Shown here in pieces: positions 17,001 to 24,430 of a DNA stretch of 64,000 nucleotides. A program made the position numbers and the translations under genes. Source of the stretch: Sphingomonas pokkalii. GTDB lineage: Bacteria; Pseudomonadota; Alphaproteobacteria; Sphingomonadales; Sphingomonadaceae. The notes below the pieces were generated by a model, which worked only from the letters and a program-made list of their open reading frames with translations, was not told where the DNA came from and did not search any database. The stretch covers positions 1,419,855 to 1,483,854 of the forward strand of contig NZ_QENQ01000001.1 of the NCBI RefSeq assembly GCF_003096275.1, in the 5' to 3' direction. The number at the start of each line of letters is the position of its first letter. Position 1 is the first letter of the stretch.

Positions 17001-18638
17001 GTCGCAATCGATCTGCCGCGCGGACCGGATCTGGTGGCCGCGCTGATCGGCACGATGCTGGCGGGCGCTGCCTATCTTCCGCTCGACCCGGCCGCACCGG
17101 GGGCGCGGCGGGCGGCGCTGCTCGCTTCGGCGCGGCCGATGCTCCGGATCGGGCTGAACGAGGTGGAGGGGCAGGAGATCCCGACACTGCGGCTGGACCA
17201 GCCCCTGCCGCCCGGCAGCGGCGACCTCGGCGCGGTTTGGGGTGCCGAGGATCTCGCCTATGTGATCGCGACATCGGGCAGCACGGGTACGCCCAAGCTG
17301 GTCGGGATCGAGCATGGTGCGCTTGCGGCATATCTCGAATCGGCGGCGGCGATGCGCGCGCCAGGCGCGGATGCGCTGGTGGCGGCGGCATCGCCGACGG
17401 TGTTCGACGTATCCGTGCTGGAACTGTTTGCGACGCTGTACGCCGGGGGGGCGGTGCTGCTGCTTCCCGACGTCGCCGCGCTGCTCGCCGGAGAGGGGCC
17501 GGTGCCGACGACGCTTGGCGGTGTTCCTTCTGCGATGGCGGCGCTCGAACCGCCCGCCGGGGTTTCCGATATCGTGCTCGCCGGCGAAGCGGTGCCCCAG
17601 GCGCTGGCCGATCGGCTGGCGGCGATCCCGGGCATTCGTCTGCACAACGGCTATGGCCCTACCGAGACCACCGTGATCTGCCTGCAGACGCAGCTACGTC
17701 CAGGCGAGCCGGTGACGATCGGGCGGCCATTGCGCCATGCCACCGCCTATCTGCTCGATCCGGCGCTGCGCCCTGTCGGGATCGGTGAGACCGGCGAACT
17801 CTATATCGCCGGTCCGTCGCTGGCGCGCGGCTATCTGGGGCAGCCGGGGACGACCGCGCGTGCCTTTTTGCCCGATCCGTTCGGTGTACCCGGCACGCGC
17901 ATGTACCGCACCGGCGATCTTGCACAGCTCACGCCTGCGGGCACGCTGCGCTATCTTGGCCGGCGCGACGGACAGGTGAAGTTGAACGGCATCCGTGTCG
18001 AACTGGGCGAGATCGAGACGGCGCTCGCCCGTGCGATCGGCTGCCCGTTGGCCGATGTCGCCGCAGTGACGGCGCACGCCCCGGACGGTCGCGTCCGCCT
18101 GGTCGGCTTCGCAAGGCAGCCGGTGGCGCTGGACAATGTCCGCGTTGGCCTGGCGACGCTGCTGCCTGCACCGCTGCAGCCCGCGACGATGTTGTGCGTG
18201 GAGGCTTTTCCGCGCACGGCCAGCGGCAAGCTCGATCGCAAGCAACTGGCGGTGCTGGCGGCAGAGGCGCTGTTGCCGATTCGTGAGACCGACGGCGGGG
18301 CAAGCACGACAACGGCGATGACCGAGGCGGAGGCGCGGATCGCCGCGGCGCTGGCTGCCGCCCTTGGAGTGGAAACGGTGGGGCTGGACGAGGATTTCTA
18401 TGCGCTTGGGGGGGATTCGATCGTGAGCCTGCAGGCATCGGCCGCCGCACGGCGGGCAGGGTTCATTCTCGATCCCAAGGCACCGCTGCTGCACCGGACC
18501 GTCCGCGCCATCGCGCGCGAGGTTACGCCGGAGGCGCCGCAGCCCCAGCCGCTGGCGGTCGCCGCTGCCGAACCCGATCTCGTCGAGGCCGAACGCGATG
18601 CGCTGCGTGCGCTGTTCGAAGCGGATGCGACGGCATGA
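11064..18638 (+). CDS. Hybrid PKS-NRPS: KS-ACP-aminotransferase-methyltransferase-C-A-PCP, no AT
   Basis: 2524 residues in one frame. Ketosynthase, about 30-450 (Cys200 in DTACSSS, His335 in EAHGTGT, His373 in GFGHLE); a KS-AT linker running straight into the post-AT motif YPFERERHW (about 557), so no acyltransferase; ACP (Ser633, GADSLM); class-III aminotransferase, about 745-1150 (PLP Lys1030 in TFNKNAL); methyltransferase of the PKS C-MT type, about 1270-1480 (EIGAGTG at 1323-1329, LLRPGG, FGLTDGWW); condensation domain, about 1505-1920 (PHIVGDG, His1632); adenylation domain, about 1930-2390 (TSGSTGTPK at 2070, GYGPTETT, YRTGDL); PCP (Ser2452). It would extend the acyl chain by one malonyl unit, transaminate the beta-keto group and add one amino acid. 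A hand-extracted specificity code is DVLGVAGVIK, which I cannot assign. It is coupled by ATGA overlap to both neighbours. Confidence 0.93.
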   Translation: MNDLAEHRSLLQSAIEQIEQLQARLDAQRAPIAVVGIGTRLPGAETPDAFWAQTLAGAVRCGPPPQTRADIAGCYDPDPSAPGRAYVRDAAYLDDIEQFDAAFFRLLPAPAAALDPQHRMLLEASWNAIEDAGIDPLTLRGSRTGVYVGLSFDAYGDRVRGVPSAIDQASALGGARSLAAGRISYFLDLHGPSLQLDTACSSSALAVHQAVQALRIGDCDLALAGGANALIGAATMIELSKLKALSPSGRCHSFDARADGYGRGEGAVLFALRRLADAEAAGDRIHAVIHGSASNHDGASNGLTAPNGGAQEAVIRAALEDAGVLEDAIGFIEAHGTGTALGDPIETAALARVFAGAAPGSIALGSGKAGFGHLEAAAGALGLLRAILAVRHGTVPPQPGTVTPTHRIDWAGSPLRLATTPQPYSPARPLAGVSSFGMSGTNVHLVVGPPPAAPAPPRARTGVARLSAASPAALRARARQIADHLAGQPTQDLADVERSLAARAGLRHRAAFAFPDLPSLIGALRAFAAGDEGAALAADAPLPQGEAVGRPISLPAYPFERERHWIDLPTAVRSDESVMPPAPLPAATGSSAQASAGEGDTSALLRAIVGTALGIAPGRIDPKTPFVEIGADSLMLLDAVRQIEQRFGIVVEMGALFEGLSTIAALAAHIDAGRGDAPAAPAPAPVAHASAPIAPVPAPRPAEQDAAEQSRYFADLVDRFVARHRGSKAVADASRGALADSRRVVGFRPSIKEALFPIVGVRGEGPWLWDVDGNRFVDLAMGFGVSLFGHGFAPVEAAISAARDRRLVVGPQSPDAGAVAEALCRLTGFDRAAFCNSGTEAVMTALRLARAATGRSRIVTFSGSYHGHFDGVLGAAGAERAVPVTAGVTPGFVADLTVLDYGAEATLATIAAQAESLAAILVEPVQSRRPDLQPAAFLQRLRALADRHGIALIFDEVLTGLRVHPAGAQGIFGVKPDLATYGKILGGGLPIGAVAGAARFLDGIDGGCWNYGDASAPMADRIFFGGTFNKNALSMAAARAVLETLADAGGALQDELNRRTDAMVGRIEAGIATAGHPVAVARFGSLFRFVFPRNADAFYLELACRGVYVWEGRNCFLSTAHDDAAIDHVVESVLDSLAAMRAGGMLDAGTPPPLWQAEAPALLPAPSSLAARVRAAPLPDVGTVHGERTRALDAAATAYAAAALAEPGAPAPRSRAQADLLARWRDVGEGALAADIPRLLDTATRLGGGAEAALLRAAGEALGPVLRGERHPLDALAPQGDFTLLKDIYVRPALAAATNELLGRAVAALVEAQPPGSTLDILEIGAGTGSATGKALAALGTRSARYLATDMSLAFFDATRWPHRHDSRLRYATYDMDRDAVAQGMAASGYDLIIASNALHVAADLPFTLAQIHRLLRPGGLLLLNELTAAPRWLQLVFGLTDGWWSHRDAERLPETPLLAAQGWERVFRAAGLPLAEALEPGGLGDAPGGAVLIGQKRRSAEPSRAQRQLHALAQLDPAGAQAYTLGFAVDLQGPVDEAGLAAALTAEAASHDALTAVFAGTDAPRMVFDAAPIPACAIVDRTGTAGDAGALEAWERAFFDAPFDLARGPLFRAALLRLGDGRCRVAMALPHIVGDGVSLATLWERTVQRYAGQGLPDAPRFADHLETERAWLAGPEAARCRAFWAKTASAPEPAAQAVDWRGGTVRRSIGGALVDALRVRAAAAGMTPFMLLFAAHRLLLRRTLEDASPTIGVPIAGRSRAAPGLVGYCTHLLPIAVPVPLHATLDEHLTATRAALLAAYAHQDLPFAEMPGGGGIDLTFNMDAATLPAPDGCTARQVFRDSSTEPFALRFNLTMAQDGIMVEAGYQKARFDRDTVERLLERYHVLLRAFADAPGDRRLVDLAHQTAEDVRAARGLLSARPPLAPPQSFPAAFLAAVARAPDSPAIRWRGEVLSYDMLHRRAAEIAAAVASCCPRGGIVAIDLPRGPDLVAALIGTMLAGAAYLPLDPAAPGARRAALLASARPMLRIGLNEVEGQEIPTLRLDQPLPPGSGDLGAVWGAEDLAYVIATSGSTGTPKLVGIEHGALAAYLESAAAMRAPGADALVAAASPTVFDVSVLELFATLYAGGAVLLLPDVAALLAGEGPVPTTLGGVPSAMAALEPPAGVSDIVLAGEAVPQALADRLAAIPGIRLHNGYGPTETTVICLQTQLRPGEPVTIGRPLRHATAYLLDPALRPVGIGETGELYIAGPSLARGYLGQPGTTARAFLPDPFGVPGTRMYRTGDLAQLTPAGTLRYLGRRDGQVKLNGIRVELGEIETALARAIGCPLADVAAVTAHAPDGRVRLVGFARQPVALDNVRVGLATLLPAPLQPATMLCVEAFPRTASGKLDRKQLAVLAAEALLPIRETDGGASTTTAMTEAEARIAAALAAALGVETVGLDEDFYALGGDSIVSLQASAAARRAGFILDPKAPLLHRTVRAIAREVTPEAPQPQPLAVAAAEPDLVEAERDALRALFEADATA

Positions 18639-21600
18639 AGCGCGTCGAATCGATCCAGGCGCTGGGGCCGTTGCAACAGGGCATGGTCTATCATGTCGCC
18701 GCTGGCGGCGGGGCGGGGGAGCATTTCGTCCAATTCGTGCTCGCCTTCGAACGGATCGATCCCGCGCGGTTGCAGCAGGCCTGGCAGGATATCGTCACGG
18801 CCCATGATGCACTGCGCACCGGCTTCAGCTGGGAAGCCGCGCGCCAGCCCGTGGCGGTGGTGATGACTGGGGTATCGCTTCCGTGGTTGGAGGAGGACTG
18901 GCGAGGTCTTTCGTCGGCTGCGTTTGCGGATCGGCTTGCGGGGTATCTTGCGTCGGATCGGTCGCGGGGTTTTGAACTGACGCGGGCGCCGCTGATGCGG
19001 GCGCTGCTGGTGCGGGAGACGGAGGTTGGGTGGCGGCTGGTGCTGAGCCACCACCATCTGCTGCTCGATGGCTGGTCGGCGGCGCTGCTGTTCGACGAAC
19101 TGGCGGAGCGGTATCGTGGGCTGGTGTCCGGGACGGTGCCGGAGCTGCCGCAGCGGCGGCCCTATCGGGATTTTCTTGCCTGGCTGGCGGCGCAGGATCC
19201 GGCGGCGGCGGAGCGGTACTGGCGGGCGGTGCTGGCGGATGCGCCGGCCACGGGCGTGCCGCTGGGAAGCGCGGTCGAGGCGGGTCCGCGCCGGATGTCG
19301 GAAGCGGAGGGCCTGGTGGCGGCGCCGCTCTGGGCCGAGGTGCAGGCGCTGGGGCGGAGCCTGGGGGTGACGGCGGCGAGCATTGCGGCGGCGGCCTGGG
19401 GCATCGTGCTGGCGCGGGCGACGGGCGAGGAGGATGTGGTGTTCGGCACCACCGTGTCCGGCCGCCCGGAAGGGCTTGCGGGATCGGAGGTGATGATCGG
19501 GCTGTTCATCAACACGGTGCCGCTGCGGGTGCGGGCGGCGTCGGGGGCGCGGCTGGGCGCGTATCTGGCGGCGGTGCAGCAGGGGCTGATCCAGGCGCGC
19601 GAGCATGGCCATGTGCCGCTGGCGAAGATCCAGGGCTGGGCCGGGGCGCGGCGGGCGGCGTTCGAGACGCTGCTGGTCTATGAGAATTATCCGGCGGCGC
19701 AGGCGGCGGCGGGATCGGCGCTGGGAGTGACGGCGGCGACCAGCCATGAGGAGACGAACTATCCCGCAGCGCTGATCCTGGAGCCGGAGGCCGAGGGGCT
19801 GAGGATCCGGCTGCACCATGATCTGGCGCGGCTGGGGCAGGGCGATGCGGCGCGGCTGGTGGCGCGGTTCGTGCAGTTGCTGGCGGCGATGGCAGCGCAG
19901 GGCGCGACGGCCCGGCTGTGCGCGCTGGACCATCGCACGCCGGAGGACCGGGCGGCGAGCGCGGCGCTGGCCAGGGTGCGGATCGATGCCGGTGTGCCGG
20001 TGCCGCTGCTGCCCGATCTGTTCCTGGCGGCCGCGGCGCGCCATCCTGCGGCACCGGCGCTCCACTGCGGTGCGCAGACGATGGACTATGCCGCGCTGCG
20101 CAGCCGGGCACTGGCCGTCGCCCACCAGCTTGCCGCCCGCGGCGCCCGGCCCGGTGCCATCGTCGCCATCGCCCTGGAACGCGGGCCGATGCGCTACGTC
20201 GCCCTGCTCGCCATCTGGCTGTGCGGCGCGGCGAGCGCGGCGCTCGATCCGGAGCAGCCGCCGGCACGGGTGCAGGCAGCGGTGGCGGCGCTGTCTCCGG
20301 ATCTTGTGCTCGTCGATCCGGCGGCGGCGGGCCTGTTCGATCCGGATCGGTGCGTGGTGCTGGGCGTGCCCTCTGGGGCCGGGGACGATGTCGTCCTGCC
20401 CCGGCCGGCGCCCGACGACCTCGCCTATGTCATCCTGACGTCCGGCTCCACCGGGCGGCCCAAGCCGGTTGGGGTATCCTATCGTGCGATAGGCCATGTC
20501 GCGGCGCCCTATCAGGACGGGCAGGGGCCAACGCGCATCGTCGCCCAGTCTCTCAACCTGCAATTCGATGCGAGCTTTCTGGAGGTCGTGGCATCGATCC
20601 TGAGCGGCGGCTGTCTCGCCCTGCCGGTGGGGGACGAGGATTACACGCAGCTGATCGAGCGGGTGGGGGCGACGCATATCGCCTCCACGCCCAGCCTGCT
20701 CGCGCTGCTGGCGCCGGCGCAGGGGGCGACCTTGCGCGAAGTCGTCGTCGGTGGAGAGGTGCTGCCGCCCGCGCTGGCGGCGCTGTGGGCCGGGCGCACC
20801 GTGCTGCTCAATTCCTATGGCCCGACCGAGGCGACTGTGCACGCAACCCAGGCGCGGGTTTCACCCGGCGGCACGATTACGATCGGCCGGCCGTTGCCGC
20901 ACGTCGCGGCCTATGTGCTGAATGCGGCGCTACGGCCGGTAGCGCCGGGGGAGCCGGGCGAGCTGTACCTCGCCGGGCCGGGGCTGGCGCGCGGCTATCT
21001 GGGCCTGCCGGCATCGACGGCGCGCAGCTTCTTGCCCGACCCGTTCGGGCCGCCGGGTACCCGCATGTATCGCACGGGCGATCTCGTCCGGATCGTCCCG
21101 CGGGGCGATCTGCTGTTCATCGGCCGGCGGGACGGGCAGGTGAAGATACGCGGCATACGGATCGAACTGGGTGAGGTGGAGATGGCGCTGTCGGCGGCCA
21201 CCGGGCTGGGGCAGGGCGAAATCGCGGCGACGCTCGTGCCGGGACCGGACGGGCGTGGGCGGCTGATCGCCTGTGTGACCCGGCCGATCGCGCTGGAGCG
21301 GCTGGACGTGCCGCTGGCCTTCCTGCCTCAGGGGGTGATGCAGCTCCCCGAGCTGCCATTGACGGCCACGGGCAAGGTCGATCGGGTGCGACTGAAGGCA
21401 CTGGCGCAGAGCTATCGCAGCAGCGAGGGCACGGCGGGGGACGCCATCCTGGCGAGCGGGGCAGAGGCCCGGATCGCGGAGGTTTTCGCGAAGGTGCTGG
21501 GGCTGCGGGCCGTCGGGCCCGACGATGATTTCCTGGCGCTGGGCGGCGATTCGATCGTGAGCCTGCAGGCCGCGAGCCAGTTGCGGCAACAGGGGATGCC

Positions 21601-22474
21601 GGTGTCGCCCAGTGCGATCCTGGCGATGCGCACGCCGCGGGCGTTGGCGGCCGAGCTGAGCGACCCATCGGCGCTGCCCATTCTGCTGCCGCTGCGCGAC
21701 GGGCCGGGCCAGCCGGTGGTGCTGGTCTGCGGTGCCGGCGGCGGCCCGGAGGCCATGCTCGCCGTCGCCGATGGTCTGGGCGAGCGCCGCGTGCTGGCGT
21801 TCGTGCCACCGGAAGGCGTGACGACCATTGCCGCGCTGGCCGATCACCTTGCCGACGCCGTGGGCGATGCCTGTGCGGCCGTGATCGGCCATTCCTTCGG
21901 TGCCTATGTCGCCGCCGAGGCGGTGCGCCGCCTGCGCGCGCGCGGGGCATCGCCGAGCCTGGTCGTGCTCGATGCCACCGCGCCGCTGCCCGATCGCCCG
22001 CGACAGGCGACGCCGGATGCGGCGCAGGCGCTTGCCGCGCTGGCGGCCATGGCGGCGGAGATCACCGGTATGCCGCCGCCCGCCGCGGATCGCGAGGCGG
22101 TTGCGGCGGCGTTGGTAACCGCCGGGGTTGCCCGCGACCGCGAGGAGGCGATGGTGCTGATCGCTCGGTCGCAGGAGCATGGCGCAGAGAATGCGCGCCA
22201 TGTCGCCGCCCCGCTGCCGCTGCCGGCGATGCTGCTGGTCCGGGCAGGCGAGCGGGCCGATCCGCCCCGCCCGTTCGAGCCGCCCGCAAGCCCGGACCCG
22301 GATTGGGGCTGGTCCCGCCTCACCGGCGGCCACGTCGCCACCGCCATCGCGCGCGGCAACCATATTTCGATGCTGCGCGGCACCGCCGGCGTCGAACTGG
22401 GGGCGATGCTACGCGCCTATCTCGATTTCGAATCGGCAATGCCGCTCGACCAGGAGGAAGCCATTCATGCCTGA
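18635..22474 (+). CDS. NRPS termination module C-A-PCP-TE
   Basis: 1279 residues. Condensation domain 1 to about 430 (catalytic HHxxxDG: HHLLLDG at 140-146); adenylation domain about 455-910 (TSGSTGRPK from 602, SYGPTEAT, YRTGDL, end ATGKVDR); PCP with Ser973 (GGDSIVS); thioesterase about 1025-1265 with nucleophile Ser1087 in GHSFG and a late candidate His in GNHISM. It adds the second amino acid and releases the product by hydrolysis or cyclisation. The hand-extracted specificity code is DAFAVGSVHK, unassigned. Codon choice between about 18,880 and 20,040 (most of the C domain) is much richer in CGG and GGG than on either side, a possible domain exchange. The start overlaps the previous stop (ATGA). 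Confidence 0.93.
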   Translation: MKRVESIQALGPLQQGMVYHVAAGGGAGEHFVQFVLAFERIDPARLQQAWQDIVTAHDALRTGFSWEAARQPVAVVMTGVSLPWLEEDWRGLSSAAFADRLAGYLASDRSRGFELTRAPLMRALLVRETEVGWRLVLSHHHLLLDGWSAALLFDELAERYRGLVSGTVPELPQRRPYRDFLAWLAAQDPAAAERYWRAVLADAPATGVPLGSAVEAGPRRMSEAEGLVAAPLWAEVQALGRSLGVTAASIAAAAWGIVLARATGEEDVVFGTTVSGRPEGLAGSEVMIGLFINTVPLRVRAASGARLGAYLAAVQQGLIQAREHGHVPLAKIQGWAGARRAAFETLLVYENYPAAQAAAGSALGVTAATSHEETNYPAALILEPEAEGLRIRLHHDLARLGQGDAARLVARFVQLLAAMAAQGATARLCALDHRTPEDRAASAALARVRIDAGVPVPLLPDLFLAAAARHPAAPALHCGAQTMDYAALRSRALAVAHQLAARGARPGAIVAIALERGPMRYVALLAIWLCGAASAALDPEQPPARVQAAVAALSPDLVLVDPAAAGLFDPDRCVVLGVPSGAGDDVVLPRPAPDDLAYVILTSGSTGRPKPVGVSYRAIGHVAAPYQDGQGPTRIVAQSLNLQFDASFLEVVASILSGGCLALPVGDEDYTQLIERVGATHIASTPSLLALLAPAQGATLREVVVGGEVLPPALAALWAGRTVLLNSYGPTEATVHATQARVSPGGTITIGRPLPHVAAYVLNAALRPVAPGEPGELYLAGPGLARGYLGLPASTARSFLPDPFGPPGTRMYRTGDLVRIVPRGDLLFIGRRDGQVKIRGIRIELGEVEMALSAATGLGQGEIAATLVPGPDGRGRLIACVTRPIALERLDVPLAFLPQGVMQLPELPLTATGKVDRVRLKALAQSYRSSEGTAGDAILASGAEARIAEVFAKVLGLRAVGPDDDFLALGGDSIVSLQAASQLRQQGMPVSPSAILAMRTPRALAAELSDPSALPILLPLRDGPGQPVVLVCGAGGGPEAMLAVADGLGERRVLAFVPPEGVTTIAALADHLADAVGDACAAVIGHSFGAYVAAEAVRRLRARGASPSLVVLDATAPLPDRPRQATPDAAQALAALAAMAAEITGMPPPAADREAVAAALVTAGVARDREEAMVLIARSQEHGAENARHVAAPLPLPAMLLVRAGERADPPRPFEPPASPDPDWGWSRLTGGHVATAIARGNHISMLRGTAGVELGAMLRAYLDFESAMPLDQEEAIHA

Positions 22475-22670
22475 AAAGCCCATCGACGATATGACCATCG
22501 ACGGCGATTGGTTCGCCGTCGTCCGCAACGGGGAAGGAGCCTATGCGATCTGGCCCGCCGGCCAGCCGGTGCCCGCGGGCTGGAGCGCCACCGGCCACGA
22601 GGGCGACGCCGATTCCTGCAGCGGTTATGTCGACGCGCATTGGACGGCGATGCAATCGCGCGGTGGCTGA
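22467..22670 (+). CDS. MbtH-like NRPS accessory protein
   Basis: 67 residues with the MbtH signature: NGEGAYAIWP, VPAGW, a Cys at the family position (DSCSGY) and a late Trp (DAHWTAM). MbtH proteins bind adenylation domains and help their folding and activity. The start overlaps the end of the NRPS gene and has AGGAGG just upstream, so it belongs to the same transcript. One of the three signature Trp positions looks conservative only, but the overall fit is good. Confidence 0.92.
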   Translation: MPEKPIDDMTIDGDWFAVVRNGEGAYAIWPAGQPVPAGWSATGHEGDADSCSGYVDAHWTAMQSRGG

Positions 22671-22707
22671 GGCGGGTGCCCGTGCCCCCCGCGTCCGTCG
22701 TACGGCG

Positions 22708-23649
22708 TCAGGCGGGGTGGCGGCACTGCCCCGCGATTCGATCGAGCCCGGCGGCATCCGGCCCCCGGGCGCCGCCGATCGCCAGCGCCCGCACCCGGCC
22801 GTTCGTCGCCCGGCGAGCGGCGGAGGTGAGTGCGCCCGAAGGACCTATATCGATGGCGATCGTGCCCGGTGCCGCTGCCTGGATCGCGCGATCGAACCGG
22901 ATCGCAGCGCGCACCACGCGCCACAGATGGCCGGCATCGGCAGCCGCTATCTTGCCCCCGGCCGCTGCGGAGAGCAGCACCCCCGGCCCCTGCCAGCGCA
23001 CCGCTTCGGCTGCGGCGGCCACCAGCGTCTGCGCCGGATCGATCAACGGGCTGTGTACCGGTGTCGGAACCGGTACCCGCTGCGCAACCGCGCCTTCCGC
23101 CTGCGCCCGTGCCATCACGCGGTCGATATCGGCGTCGGTCGCCGCGAACAGCAGCAGCCCCGGCGCATAGACGCCGGCGAGATGGGCGTCGGTCCAGTAT
23201 CGGGCGGCATCCTCCAACGCAGGTTCGCCCAGTGCGAACAACAGGGTGCCGCGCGGCGCAACCTGCGCAATCGCCCTTGCCTGCGCCGCGATGAAGGCGA
23301 AGGCATCCTCCAGCGACATCGCGCCAGCGATCGCCAGCGCCGCAATCTCGCCGATGCTGCAGCCGAGCCAACCGTCCGCGCGCACCCCGCGATCGTTCAG
23401 CGCCGCCGCGCTGGCGATGCAGAACGCCGCCAGCGCCGCCGATCGATATCCCGGCTCGCCGTCCTCGGCCGTACCGTCCAGAAAGGCGCGCAGCGGCTGT
23501 GCGAAACTGGGTCGCGCGGCTTCGTCGCACTGGGCGATGCTGTCGGCAAAGCTGCGGTCGGCCAGCAGCGACCGGCCCATGCCCGGCACCTCCACACCCG
23601 AGCCCGGCAGCATGAACAACAGCGGCGGTAGCGCGTCCGAATCAGGCAC
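22708..23649 (-). CDS. Discrete malonyl-CoA:ACP transacylase (trans-acting AT)
   Basis: 313 residues from GTG 23649 (ATG 23613 is the alternative, 12 codons later). It has the family start LLFMLPGSG-VEVPGMG, the nucleophile elbow GCSIGE (Ser98; GHSxG is usual) and the catalytic His199 in PVHSPL. It supplies malonyl to the ACP of the AT-less synthase, as FenF/ItuD do in mycosubtilin and iturin synthesis; it is the only acyltransferase in the island. It runs opposite to the NRPS genes and converges on mbtH. Its 5' end overlaps the 5' end of the divergent PPTase gene by 38 bases. Confidence 0.82.
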   Translation of the reverse strand: MPDSDALPPLLFMLPGSGVEVPGMGRSLLADRSFADSIAQCDEAARPSFAQPLRAFLDGTAEDGEPGYRSAALAAFCIASAAALNDRGVRADGWLGCSIGEIAALAIAGAMSLEDAFAFIAAQARAIAQVAPRGTLLFALGEPALEDAARYWTDAHLAGVYAPGLLLFAATDADIDRVMARAQAEGAVAQRVPVPTPVHSPLIDPAQTLVAAAAEAVRWQGPGVLLSAAAGGKIAAADAGHLWRVVRAAIRFDRAIQAAAPGTIAIDIGPSGALTSAARRATNGRVRALAIGGARGPDAAGLDRIAGQCRHPA

Positions 23650-24430
23650 GCGGGTCGCTTGGCTGGCGCTTCGCGATCTGGCGGACCCGGTGCTGGACCG
23701 CTTCGCGGCGCAGCTTCCGGCGACTGATGCCGATCGCGCGGCCCGCTTCCGCCGCCCGATCGATCGCCAGGCGTTCCTGGCCGGACGGCTGCTGCTCGAT
23801 GCGCTGGCGGCGGCGGCGGGGTGTCGCTCTCCCCTGCGCATCGACGACACCGGCAAGCCTTGTTTCGCCGATGGCGGCCCCGATTTCAGCATCACCCACG
23901 CGGGCGGCTGGGTGGCGGTCGCGCTGGGCGGTGCGGCGCGCGTCGGCATAGATCTGGAACCAGTGGATCGCACCGTCGATGCAATGGCGCTGGCGCGTGG
24001 CGTGCTCGCGCCCGACGAACATGCCGCGTTGCGCAATGCAATGCCTTCTGCCCGCGCCGCGCAGTTCCTGGCGGCGTGGACGGTGAAGGAGGCATGGGCA
24101 AAGGCGCTGGGGCTGGGGCTTTCGGCAGACCTTACCCATGCGCGGCTCGATCTGGCCGCTAGCCGCATCACGGTTCCCGATGATTCGGACTGGACGATCG
24201 GCCTCTATTGCCCCGAACCGGGGCTGTATCTGTCGCTGGCGCTGCACCATCCCGATCATTCGCCGCCGCCGCCAATCGGTTTTGCGCGTGTCTCGTGGGC
24301 GGGGCACCAGCTGCGCTTCGATCATGCGTCGATCAGCCCGGAAGCGGCGAACCGATCGGCCACTTCCGCACGCTCGATCAGCTCGAATTCGTCGAGCAGT
24401 GCAAAGATCGCTGCCGATGCGGCGCGCTGA
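23612..24430 (+). CDS. Sfp-type 4'-phosphopantetheinyl transferase
   Basis: 272 residues. Key motifs: GIDLE at 112-116 (Mg and CoA site) and WTVKEAWAKALGLGL from 156, together with an N-terminal VAWLALRDL and RFRRPIDRQAFLAGRLLL as in Sfp/Gsp enzymes. It would convert the four carrier domains of the synthetase to the holo form. ATG 23612 is the only good start before the homologous region. The last 36 or so residues are Ser/Ala-rich, lie over the 3' end of the convergent oxygenase gene and are probably not functional. Confidence 0.88.
   Translation: MNNSGGSASESGTRVAWLALRDLADPVLDRFAAQLPATDADRAARFRRPIDRQAFLAGRLLLDALAAAAGCRSPLRIDDTGKPCFADGGPDFSITHAGGWVAVALGGAARVGIDLEPVDRTVDAMALARGVLAPDEHAALRNAMPSARAAQFLAAWTVKEAWAKALGLGLSADLTHARLDLAASRITVPDDSDWTIGLYCPEPGLYLSLALHHPDHSPPPPIGFARVSWAGHQLRFDHASISPEAANRSATSARSISSNSSSSAKIAADAAR

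Noticed and set aside
14595..17645. 1016-codon minus-strand frame
   Set aside because: Shadow of the methyltransferase-C-A region, without any recognisable motif.
18398..20842. 814-codon minus-strand frame
   Set aside because: Shadow of the NRPS C-A region; basic low-complexity translation.
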